From the NCBI GenBank assembly GCA_963717725.1, contig CAVQWS010000025.1, positions 248,001 through 312,000 on the forward strand: 64,000 bases of DNA, written 5' to 3'. The notes below the pieces were generated by a model, which saw nothing but the letters and a program-made list of their open reading frames with translations, was not told where the DNA came from and made no database searches. Positions 43,093-50,512 of the stretch are shown here, one piece after another (within the stretch, counting starts at the first letter, position 1; the number at the start of each line of letters is the position of its first letter). The DNA is from AC-32 sp963717725 (lineage in GTDB: Bacteria; Actinomycetota; Thermoleophilia; Gaiellales; Gaiellaceae). The position numbers and the translations under genes were made by a program.

Positions 43093-43433
43093 GCTGCCGC
43101 CTTGGCGAGGATCTCGTCGACGCGCTCGCCGAGCCAGTCGAAGCCGCGCGTGTCGACGGCCTCGGCCAGGCCGGGGCGCACGACGAGCACGTAGTCCTGG
43201 TCCTGCGGCAGCTGCGCGAGGCGAGCGCGGAAGGCTTCGCGCAGGCGGCGCTTCATCTTGTTGCGCACGACCGCCGGGCCAACGGCCTTCGGCACCGCGA
43301 GCCCGAGCCGAGGCCCCTCACCGTCCTCGCGCGCGAACCAATGGAGGACGAGGAAGCGCGTCGAGACCGAGCGGCCATGGCGATAGACCGCGTCGAAGTC
43401 GCGCGAGCGCGAGAGGCGGTGGCGGCGTTGCAC
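43089..43433 (-). CDS. rnpA: Ribonuclease P protein component
   Basis: 114 residues from GTG 43433, placed so the protein begins QRRHRLSRSRDFDAVYRHGRS as in other RnpA proteins. The RNR signature is VVRNKMKRRLREAFR near residue 60. It binds the RNase P RNA for tRNA 5' maturation. 17 bases downstream of rpmH. Confidence 0.93.
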   Translation of the reverse strand: MQRRHRLSRSRDFDAVYRHGRSVSTRFLVLHWFAREDGEGPRLGLAVPKAVGPAVVRNKMKRRLREAFRARLAQLPQDQDYVLVVRPGLAEAVDTRGFDWLGERVDEILAKAAA

Positions 43434-43450
43434 GCGCGTGCCCAGCGGCG

Positions 43451-43585
43451 TCAGGCCGAGAGGCGCTTGCGGCCCCTTGCGCGGCGCCGCTTGAGGATCA
43501 CGCGGCCGGCCCGGGTGGACATCCGGGCACGGAAGCCGTGGCGACGCTTCCGCCTGCGCACGTTGGGCTGGTAGGTCCGCTTCAT
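43451..43585 (-). CDS. rpmH: 50S ribosomal protein L34
   Basis: 44 residues, with the invariant MKRTYQPN start, HGFRARMSTRAGR middle and RRRARGRKRLSA end. First gene of the rpmH-rnpA-yidD-yidC-jag-rsmG-parAB block, transcribed away from dnaA. A TATACT -10 (43637-43642, minus) and a GC hairpin precede it. Confidence 0.97.
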   Translation of the reverse strand: MKRTYQPNVRRRKRRHGFRARMSTRAGRVILKRRRARGRKRLSA

Positions 43586-43607
43586 AAGTCGACTGAGGGA
43601 AGAAGAA

Positions 43608-43626
43608 CCGCCCGATTACCGGGCGG
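43608..43626 (-). terminator. Terminator-like hairpin in the rpmH leader
   Basis: CCGCCCG and CGGGCGG form a perfect 7-bp stem with a 5-base loop, followed on the minus strand by TTCTTCTT. It lies between the putative rpmH -10 (43637-43642) and the rpmH ATG, so it would form at the start of the transcript. Confidence 0.45.
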
Positions 43627-43636
43627 CGCGCGAGCC

Positions 43637-43642
43637 AGTATA
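43637..43642 (-). promoter_or_regulatory. -10-like TATACT for rpmH-rnpA
   Basis: TATACT on the minus strand, about 52 bases upstream of the rpmH ATG. No clear -35. DnaA box 43662-43670 lies where the -35 region would be. Confidence 0.45.
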
Positions 43643-43843
43643 GCGAGGCGTTGGGAGGTGGTTCTCCACAGGTTGGAGGACGCACAAGCGAGGGGTGAAT
43701 CGTGGGGCGAGTGCGGGGCGGACCGCTGCAAGCGTCGCCTCGACCGGCAGCATCGTCCACACCTGTGGACGGCGGTGTGGAGGGCTTGATTTTCCCTGCA
43801 AATTGCGTCTTTTTCTTCCACTCGAACTCGTCCGCGGGGGGCG

Positions 43844-43872
43844 TTGTGAGGCCGCCGTCACGCTGCTATGCT
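43844..43872 (+). promoter_or_regulatory. dnaA promoter
   Basis: TTGTGA (43844-43849) and TATGCT (43867-43872) are separated by exactly 17 bases, a sigma-70-type promoter about 40 bases before the dnaA GTG. AAGGAG at 43895-43900 is a likely ribosome site. Confidence 0.6.
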
Positions 43873-43913
43873 CGCCGCTCGCCAGTTCCCCGACAAGGAG
43901 TGCGTCCGGCGGC

Positions 43914-45260
43914 GTGGAGCCCTCAATTGAGCTGACTGCGGAAGGCCTGTGGAGCGAGGTTGCAAGTCGGCTCAGAGGCGCCCTTAACGACACGACGTAC
44001 CGCACGTGGTTCAACCACGTGAAGGGACTCGAGTTGAACGACGACGAGTTCGTGCTCGCCGTTCCGAACGACTTCACGCGCGACTGGATCGAAGGCCATT
44101 TCATCGGCCTGATCAACGCTGCCGTGGGCGACGCAACCGGCCGCGAGCGGCGGATCCAGCTCGCCGTCGCCGAGACCGAGGGCGCGGAGCGAAGCGAGGC
44201 CGTCGAGGCGCAGTTGCCCGTGTCGGCCGGCGTCGGCTGGAACCCGAAGTACACCTTCGACTCGTTCGTGATCGGCTCCTCGAACCGCTTCGCGCACGCG
44301 GCAGCGCTGGCCGTCGCCGAGGCGCCGGCCCAGGCCTACAACCCACTCTTCATCTACGGCGGCACCGGGCTCGGCAAGACCCACCTCCTGCAGGCGGTCG
44401 CGCAATACGTCAGCGAGCACCAGGGCGAGCTCTCGGTGCGCTACGTGACGAGTGAGACGTTCATGAACGACTTCATCAACGCGCTGCGCGACAAGCGGAT
44501 CGAGGGGTTCAAGCAACGCTACCGCGCCTACGACCTGCTCCTGATCGACGACATCCAGTTCTTCGAGCACAAGGAGCGGATCCAGGAGGAGTTCTTCCAC
44601 ACGTTCAACACGATCTACGAGGCCGGCGGGCAGATCGCGATCTCCTCAGACCGTCCGCCGCGCGACATCTCGACGCTCGAGGAGCGGCTGCGCTCACGGT
44701 TCGAGTGGGGACTGATCACCGACATCCAGCCACCCGACCTCGAGACGCGGATTGCGATCCTGCGCAAGAAGGTCAAGACCGACGACATCCACATCTCCGA
44801 CCCGAAGGTGCTCGAGTTCGTCGCCGGCCGGATCTCGTCCAACATCCGCGAGCTCGAGGGCGCGCTCACACGCGTGGTCGCCTTCTCCTCGCTGACCGGC
44901 CGCCCGATGACCGAGGACCTGGCGCAGGACGTGCTCAAGGACGTCTTCCCCCAGGGCGAGGTGCAACAGGTCACGATCGAGCGGATCCAGGAGCTCGTCT
45001 CCGACCGCTTCAGCCTCTCGCTCGAGGAGCTCTGCGGCGACAAGCGCTCGCAGAACATCGTCTATCCGCGGCAGGTGGCGATGTACCTCTCGCGCGAGCT
45101 GACCGACTCGTCGCTGCCCAAGATCGGCAAGCAGTTCGGCGGACGCGACCACACCACGGTGATCCACGCGACCTCCAAAATCGCGCGCATGATCCGCGAA
45201 GACCGGGATGTGTACAACCTGGTGCAAGAGTTGACCAAACGCATCAAGCAGGCGCAGTGA
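43914..45260 (+). CDS. dnaA: Chromosomal replication initiator DnaA
   Basis: 448 residues from GTG 43914. Domain I (LWSEVASRL, TYRTWF) is followed by a short linker domain II, which is very compact compared with streptomycetes. The AAA+ domain has Walker A GGTGLGKTH near residue 150, Walker B LLLIDDIQFF, and the arginine-finger region LRSRFEWGL. Domain IV ends with the DnaA-box-binding signature GGRDHTTVIHA. The GTG was chosen because it gives a normal domain I; spacing to AAGGAG is long (13 bases). Confidence 0.96.
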   Translation: MEPSIELTAEGLWSEVASRLRGALNDTTYRTWFNHVKGLELNDDEFVLAVPNDFTRDWIEGHFIGLINAAVGDATGRERRIQLAVAETEGAERSEAVEAQLPVSAGVGWNPKYTFDSFVIGSSNRFAHAAALAVAEAPAQAYNPLFIYGGTGLGKTHLLQAVAQYVSEHQGELSVRYVTSETFMNDFINALRDKRIEGFKQRYRAYDLLLIDDIQFFEHKERIQEEFFHTFNTIYEAGGQIAISSDRPPRDISTLEERLRSRFEWGLITDIQPPDLETRIAILRKKVKTDDIHISDPKVLEFVAGRISSNIRELEGALTRVVAFSSLTGRPMTEDLAQDVLKDVFPQGEVQQVTIERIQELVSDRFSLSLEELCGDKRSQNIVYPRQVAMYLSRELTDSSLPKIGKQFGGRDHTTVIHATSKIARMIREDRDVYNLVQELTKRIKQAQ

Positions 45261-45415
45261 ATCTGTGGACGCAGCTCGGCGGAGTACGTGGCCCTGTAGA
45301 CAACCCCGTTTCCTCCCCACTCGCCGCCCACAGCGCAATCCCGCTCCAGAAGCCGGAACGAGGCGTCATCCCCGTACTCCACACTCTCTATGACTACGAC
45401 AAAGGAATTTCATAA
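45261..45415. other. dnaA-dnaN intergenic region with DnaA-box candidates
   Basis: 155 bases. GCGTCCACA (45264-45272, minus), TTGTCTACA (45295-45303, minus, one mismatch to TTGTCCACA) and TACTCCACA (45375-45383, plus) resemble DnaA boxes. The 3' end is AT-rich and includes the dnaN ribosome site AAAGGA. This could be part of oriC or dnaN control. Confidence 0.5.
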
Positions 45416-46549
45416 ATGATGGAAACAGAAGCTGTGGTCGCACAGGGAACCCTCACCGTCACCTGTCCTCGGGACGAGCTGACCCGAGCAATCGGGATCG
45501 TCTCGCGCGGTGTCTCGTCGAGGACGACCGTCCAGATCCTCGCCGGCATCCTGCTGCGTACCGCGGGCGGCAAGCTCGAGCTTGCGGCGACCGACATGGA
45601 GCTCTCGCTGCGGACGTCGATCGACGTCCAGGACGCGACCGAGGGTTCGGTCGTCGTGCCGGGTCGGCTGCTGCTCGATCTGGCGCGCCTGCTGCCCGCT
45701 GCCGAGGTGACGATCGAGCACAAGCCCGAGGAGGCGGCGGTCGAGGTTCGCTCCGGCTCGGCGACCTACCGGCTGCACACCTACAACGCCGAGGACTTTC
45801 CGCGGCTGCCCGAAGCCGAGGTGGCCGAGCGGCACGAGGTCGACCGCGAGACGGTGCTGACCACGATCGCGCGGGTCAGCCGCTCCGCCTCTCGTGACGA
45901 GTCGCGCCCGGTGCTGACCGGCGTCCTGATGCGCTTCGAGCCCGGCCGGCTGGTGATGGCCGCGACGGACTCCTACCGGCTCTCGGTCAAGGAGACCGCC
46001 GTCGAGGGCACGGTGCCGGGGCTCGAGGCGATCGTCCCGGCCCGCGCGCTGGGCGAGCTCGCCCGGATCGCCCAGGAGGGCGAGAAGCTCGAGCTGGCGG
46101 TGCACGAGAACCAGGTGATCTTCTCGACGGGCGATGCGCTCCTGACCACACGGCGCATCGACGGGCAGTTCCCGAACTACAAGCAGCTCGTGCCGGAAGC
46201 CTTCGACTACGAGCTCGCCCTGCCGAGGGAGGAGCTGCTGGACGTTGTCCGCCGCGTCTCGGTGATGGCCCAGCGCAACTCGCCGCTACGGCTGCGCTTC
46301 GCCGATGGCGAGCTGACCGTCTCCGCGCAGACCCAGGACGTAGGCGAGGCCCGGGAGTCGCTGCCGGTTCCCTTCAGCGGCGAGCCGCTGGAGATCGGCT
46401 TCAACGCCGAGTTCCTGCGCGACGGGATCGAGTCGGTGCTCGGCGACCAGCTGCGGTTGAAGCTGATCAGCCCGCTACGCCCAGCCGTGCTCCAGGGCGA
46501 GGGCGACGACTTCCTGTACTTGATCATGCCGATTCGTCTGGCCGGCTGA
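45416..46549 (+). CDS. dnaN: DNA polymerase III beta subunit (sliding clamp)
   Basis: 377 residues. Three repeated clamp domains are recognisable: N-terminal REDEL-type strand TVTCPRDELTRAIGIVSRGVSSRTTVQIL, central PRLPEAEVAERHEV with RPVLTGVLM and ATDSYRLSVKE, and C-terminal DGQFPNYKQLVP ending in LYLIMPIRL. Tethers polymerase III to DNA. Two ATG codons stand in tandem (45416, 45419). The stop overlaps the probable CTG start of recF. Confidence 0.96.
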   Translation: MMETEAVVAQGTLTVTCPRDELTRAIGIVSRGVSSRTTVQILAGILLRTAGGKLELAATDMELSLRTSIDVQDATEGSVVVPGRLLLDLARLLPAAEVTIEHKPEEAAVEVRSGSATYRLHTYNAEDFPRLPEAEVAERHEVDRETVLTTIARVSRSASRDESRPVLTGVLMRFEPGRLVMAATDSYRLSVKETAVEGTVPGLEAIVPARALGELARIAQEGEKLELAVHENQVIFSTGDALLTTRRIDGQFPNYKQLVPEAFDYELALPREELLDVVRRVSVMAQRNSPLRLRFADGELTVSAQTQDVGEARESLPVPFSGEPLEIGFNAEFLRDGIESVLGDQLRLKLISPLRPAVLQGEGDDFLYLIMPIRLAG

Positions 46550-47616
46550 TAGTCGTCTCGGTAGCGCTGAGGGACTACCGCTCGTACTCGAAGCTGGACC
46601 TGGAGCTCGAGCCCGGCCTCGTGCTGGTGACCGGTTCGAACGGCGCCGGCAAGACCAACCTGCTCGAGTCGCTGCATGTCGGGACGCAGGGGTTCTCGCC
46701 GCGGACACGTGCGGACGCTCAGCTGGTGCGCTTCGGCCGGGACGCGGCACGCGTCGCCCTGCGCGGCTCGCGGGCCGGCGTGCCACTCGAGCTCGAGGTG
46801 ACGCTGGAGCTCGGCAGCGGCAAGCGGGCAACGCTGAACGGGGCGAAACTGCGCGCGGCCGAGCAGCTGCGGGGCGAGGTGACGACGCTGGTCTTCACGC
46901 CCGACCGGCTGGTGGTGGTCAAGGGCGGGCCCGCCGCGCGCCGGGCGTACTTCGACCGCGTGCTCGGACGGCTGGCGCCGAGCCGCGCCGGCCTCTCGGC
47001 CGAGTACGGCGCCGCGGTCGGGCAGCGAAACGCGGCGCTGCGGCGGGTCGCGCAAGGCGTCTCCTCACGGGAGGCGCTCGTTCCCTGGAACGAGCAGGTG
47101 AGCAGGCTCGCCGCCAAGCTCGTGGCCGGCCGGCACGAGACCGTGGCCGCGCTGCAGCCCGCCTTCGCCGAGCGGGCCGGCGAGCTGGGACTGCTCGCGG
47201 CCGAGCTGCGCTACGAGGGCGACGCACCGAGCGTCGAGGAGCTCGAGCGGCGCCTCGACCGCGATCTCGAGCGTGGCGCGACCGGCGCCGGGCCGCACCT
47301 CGACGACCTCGGCGTCCTCTCGGCCGGCCGCGACCTACGCACGTTCGGCTCGCAAGGCGAGCAGCGCCTGGCCGTGCTCGCGTTGCTGCTCGGCGAGGCC
47401 GAGCTGCTGGAGGAGCGCCGCGGCACGCGCCCGCTGCTCCTGCTCGACGATGTCCTCTCGGAGCTCGACCCTGAGCGCCGCCGGATCCTTGCCGACCGCG
47501 TCCGCGCCTCCGGCCAGGCGCTCGTCACGAGCGCGAGCCGCAATGCGCTCCCCGGCGAGCCGTCCCAGACGCTCGACGTCTCCCAGCGCGAAGACGGCAC
47601 GAGCGAGGTCGCGTGA
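46546..47616 (+). CDS. recF: DNA replication/repair protein RecF (probable CTG start)
   Basis: 356 residues if read from CTG 46546. RecF is an SMC-like ATPase that helps load RecA at gaps. The conserved start VVSVALRDYRSYSKLDLEL and Walker A GSNGAGKTN (residues 30-38) need the frame from about 46546. The signature FGSQGEQRLAVLALLL and Walker B LLLLDDVLSELD follow. The first ATG/GTG/TTG in this frame is GTG 46621, which would remove the first strand. CTG 46546 overlaps the dnaN stop as CTGA, mirroring the ATGA junctions elsewhere. No clear ribosome site precedes it. Confidence 0.9.
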   Translation: MIVVSVALRDYRSYSKLDLELEPGLVLVTGSNGAGKTNLLESLHVGTQGFSPRTRADAQLVRFGRDAARVALRGSRAGVPLELEVTLELGSGKRATLNGAKLRAAEQLRGEVTTLVFTPDRLVVVKGGPAARRAYFDRVLGRLAPSRAGLSAEYGAAVGQRNAALRRVAQGVSSREALVPWNEQVSRLAAKLVAGRHETVAALQPAFAERAGELGLLAAELRYEGDAPSVEELERRLDRDLERGATGAGPHLDDLGVLSAGRDLRTFGSQGEQRLAVLALLLGEAELLEERRGTRPLLLLDDVLSELDPERRRILADRVRASGQALVTSASRNALPGEPSQTLDVSQREDGTSEVA

Positions 47617-48080
47617 TCGAGCGGCTCGGCGGCCAGGTCAAGCGCGAGCTCAGCCGTTTCGGCGGCGCGGCATCGATGACCGAGCTCGTCGGTGCGTGGC
47701 CGGTCGCTGTCGGCGAGACGGTGGCGGCGAACGCCTGGCCCGCGCGGCTCTCCCGAGACGGGACGCTGCACGTGAACGCCGCCTCCTCGACCTGGGCCTT
47801 CGAGCTGCAGCACCTCGAGAGTGAGATCGCAGGGCGCCTTCGCGAGGCGGTACCGGAGGCCGCGCCGGCCCGCCTGCGCTTCGCACCGGGGCCCCTGCCG
47901 GAGCTCCCCGCCGCGCCGCCGGAGGATGCGAAACGGCCCTTGCCGGAGCCCACGCTCGAGCAGGCGCGGGAGGCGCACGAGTGGGCCGCCGCGATCGAGT
48001 CAGAAGATCTCCGCAAATCGGTAGAAAAAGCTGCGCGGATGAGCCTCGCAAGCGCCGCTGACGGCCGCTTCGCCTGCTAG
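47613..48080 (+). CDS. DciA-like protein (DUF721)
   Basis: 155 residues, GTG start overlapping the recF stop. DUF721/DciA is a bacterial replicative-helicase operator found beside recF or gyrB in actinobacteria. The domain is seen at about residues 1-90: WPVAVGETVAANAWPARLSRDGTLHVNAASSTWAFELQHL. The C-terminal part (about 95-155) is a Pro/Glu-rich linker with a helical end. No DnaC-type loader is present, in keeping with DciA use. Confidence 0.85.
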   Translation: MIERLGGQVKRELSRFGGAASMTELVGAWPVAVGETVAANAWPARLSRDGTLHVNAASSTWAFELQHLESEIAGRLREAVPEAAPARLRFAPGPLPELPAAPPEDAKRPLPEPTLEQAREAHEWAAAIESEDLRKSVEKAARMSLASAADGRFAC

Positions 48081-48089
48081 ACTTACATC

Positions 48090-48123
48090 AGCCCGGAAAT
48101 GCGCGAGTTGCAGGGCTTTTTTT
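48090..48123 (+). terminator. Terminator-like hairpin with T7 tract abutting gyrB
   Basis: AGCCC (48090-48094) pairs with GGGCT (48113-48117), followed by seven T (48117-48123). The gyrB ATG starts at 48125. It could end the dnaA-dciA transcript or act as an attenuator for gyrB. The stem is short with a long loop. Confidence 0.45.
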
Positions 48124-48124
48124 A

Positions 48125-50509
48125 ATGGCTGAAGCTTCTTATACCGGTAAAGACATCACTGTTCTCGAAGGCCTCGAGCCGGTCCGGCTGCGGCCGGGCA
48201 TGTACATCGGCTCGACGGGCGCTCGAGGCCTCCATCACCTCGTCTACGAAGTGGTCGACAACTCGGTCGACGAGGCCCTCGCCGGACGCGCCGACACGAT
48301 CGAAGCGACCATCCATCCGGACAACTCGGTCACGGTCTCCGACAACGGCTCCGGTATCCCGGTCGACGTCATGCCCGAGCAGGGCCTGCCCGCCCTGACC
48401 GTGGTGCTGACGAAGCTGCACGCCGGCGGCAAGTTCGGCGGCGAGGGCTACAAGGTCTCCGGCGGCCTCCACGGCGTCGGCGTCTCGGTCGTGAACGCGC
48501 TCTCGGAGTGGCTGCACGCCGAGGTGCACCGCGACGGCAAGATCTACCGCCAGGAGTTCGCCCGCGGCGAGCCGACGACGGAGCTCGAGGCGGTGGGTGT
48601 CGCCACGAACACCGGCACGACGATCACCTTCCTGCCCGACGGCGATGTCTTCGACGAGCTCGAGTGGTCGGCCGAGACGCTCGTTCAGCGCCTGCGCGAG
48701 ACCGCGTTCCTGACCAAGGGACTGCGGATCGTCCTCTACGACGAGCGCGAGGGCGAGGAGAAGCACGAGTTCCACTACGAGGGCGGGATCCGCGACTTCG
48801 TCGCCTACGTGAACAAGGCCAAAGACCCGGTGCACAAGTCGATCGTCTACTTCGAGGGCGACAACGGCGACGGCCAGGTCGAGCTGGCGATGCAGTGGAA
48901 CAACTCCTACCAGGAGTCGGTTTTCTCGTTCGCCAACAACATCAACACCACCGAGGGGGGCGCGCACCTGTCCGGCTTCAAGGGCGCTCTGACGCGCACG
49001 CTGAACGACTACGCCCGCGCGAAAGGCCTGCTCAAGGAGAAGGAGGACAACCTCGAGGGCGAGGATGTCCGCGAGGGCCTGGCCGCGGTGCTGTCGGTCA
49101 AGCTGCGAGACCCGCAGTTCGAGGGGCAGACGAAGACCAAGCTCGGCAACGCGTGGATGCGCGGTCTCGTCGAGCAGACGGTCAACCAGCGGCTGGCCGA
49201 GTACTTCGAGGAGAACCCGAGCGACGCGAAGCGGATCATCGACAAGGCGATCTCGGCGGCACGAGCGCGACAGGCGGCGCGCAAGGCGCGTGAGCTGACG
49301 CGGCGCAAGAGCGCGCTCGAGAGCGGCTCGCTGCCCGGCAAGCTGGCCGACTGCCAGATCAGCGACCCGGCCTCGGCCGAGCTGTTCCTCGTCGAGGGCA
49401 ACTCCGCCGGCGGCTCGGCCGTCGACGCGCGCGACCGCACCTTCCAGGCGATCCTGCCGCTGCGCGGCAAGGTGATCAACTCCGAGAAGAACCGCATCAA
49501 CAAGGTGCTCTCGAATGCGGAGATCCAGTCGATGATCACCGCGATCGGCACCGGCATCGGCGATGAGTTCGATCTCGAGAAGCTGCGCTACCACCGCGTG
49601 ATCGTGATGACCGACGCCGACGTGGACGGGTCGCACATCCGCACGCTGATCCTGACCTTCCTCTACCGGCAGATGCCGGAGCTCGTCGACGGCGGCTTCG
49701 TCTACATCGCCGTGCCGCCGCTCTACGCGGTCAAGATCGCCGGACGCGAGCAGTATGTGGTCAAGGAGTCGCAGTTCGAGGAAGTGCTCGTTCGCGAGCG
49801 CGTCAAGGACATCGAGGTGACCGACCGCTCGGGCGAGCAGCAGAAGCTGACCGAAGCGCGCTACCAGCGCTTCAGCCGCGCCCTGCACGAGTTCGAGGGC
49901 TGGGCCTCGCGCCTGCGCGCCGACTTCGGCAATGGGCCGGCCAACTTCGTGATCGAGCACCGGCTGGTCGAGACCGAGGCCGCGCTCGCCGGCGAGATCG
50001 ACTCCGCGCTCTCGGCGCTCGAGCCGAACGGCTACGAGGTGGCGGTGGTCGAGAGCGACGCCGACGGCGCGAGGATCAAGGTGACCGAGCGCGAGACGAG
50101 CGCTGCCGTCCACGTCATCGTGCCGACCGAGCTGCTGGCCTCGCCGGTGTACGCCAACCTGCGCAAGACCTACGCGCGGCTCGTCGAGATCGTCGGCGCG
50201 CCGCCCTTCGAGCTCGAGCTGGGCAAGAAGACCCGGCACGCCGAGACCTTCGAGACGCTGCGCGACCACGCGCTCGAGCTCGCCAAGGAAGGCCTCCAGG
50301 TGCGGCGCTTCAAGGGCCTCGGCGAGATGGATCCCGAGGAGCTGGCGCAGACCACGATGGACCCGACCCGGCGGATGCTGATCCGGGTCGAGGTCGACGA
50401 CGCTGCCGCCGCCGACCAGGTCTTCTCGATGCTGATGGGCGACCAGGTCGAGCCGCGCCGCGAGTTCATCGAGCAGAACGCGAAGGACGTTCGCTTCCTC
50501 GACGTCTAA
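48125..50509 (+). CDS. gyrB: DNA gyrase subunit B
   Basis: 794 residues, longer than the ~640-690 typical of actinobacteria. GHKL ATPase: EVVDNSVDEA, VSDNGSGIPV, GGLHGVGVSVVNAL. TOPRIM: FLVEGNSAGGSA and MTDADVDGSHIRTL. An insert of about 165 residues lies between YAVKIAGREQYVV (near 528) and LQVRRFKGLGEMD (near 724), in the position of the E. coli GyrB insert. The first ~13 codons are unusually AT-rich (GAA, TCT, TAT, AAA, ACT, GTT) and no ribosome site precedes the ATG. Confidence 0.96.
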   Translation: MAEASYTGKDITVLEGLEPVRLRPGMYIGSTGARGLHHLVYEVVDNSVDEALAGRADTIEATIHPDNSVTVSDNGSGIPVDVMPEQGLPALTVVLTKLHAGGKFGGEGYKVSGGLHGVGVSVVNALSEWLHAEVHRDGKIYRQEFARGEPTTELEAVGVATNTGTTITFLPDGDVFDELEWSAETLVQRLRETAFLTKGLRIVLYDEREGEEKHEFHYEGGIRDFVAYVNKAKDPVHKSIVYFEGDNGDGQVELAMQWNNSYQESVFSFANNINTTEGGAHLSGFKGALTRTLNDYARAKGLLKEKEDNLEGEDVREGLAAVLSVKLRDPQFEGQTKTKLGNAWMRGLVEQTVNQRLAEYFEENPSDAKRIIDKAISAARARQAARKARELTRRKSALESGSLPGKLADCQISDPASAELFLVEGNSAGGSAVDARDRTFQAILPLRGKVINSEKNRINKVLSNAEIQSMITAIGTGIGDEFDLEKLRYHRVIVMTDADVDGSHIRTLILTFLYRQMPELVDGGFVYIAVPPLYAVKIAGREQYVVKESQFEEVLVRERVKDIEVTDRSGEQQKLTEARYQRFSRALHEFEGWASRLRADFGNGPANFVIEHRLVETEAALAGEIDSALSALEPNGYEVAVVESDADGARIKVTERETSAAVHVIVPTELLASPVYANLRKTYARLVEIVGAPPFELELGKKTRHAETFETLRDHALELAKEGLQVRRFKGLGEMDPEELAQTTMDPTRRMLIRVEVDDAAAADQVFSMLMGDQVEPRREFIEQNAKDVRFLDV

Positions 50510-50512
50510 GAC

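Larger units (their letters stand above)
43586..43913. other. Intergenic region rpmH-dnaA, candidate oriC
   Basis: 328 bases between divergent rpmH and dnaA. DnaA-box candidates are TTCTCCACA (43662-43670), TCGTCCACA (43753-43761), the inverted CCGTCCACA (43764-43772, minus) forming a head-to-head pair, and a weaker CCCTCCACA (43776-43784, minus). An AT-rich stretch with T-runs follows at 43785-43820 and could be the unwinding element. The region also holds both outward promoters. Confidence 0.65.

Noticed and set aside
48122..50269. A 715-codon open frame on the minus strand through gyrB
   Set aside because: It is antisense to the conserved gyrB frame and consists of Arg/Val/Asp/Leu-rich low-information sequence typical of GC-rich shadow frames.
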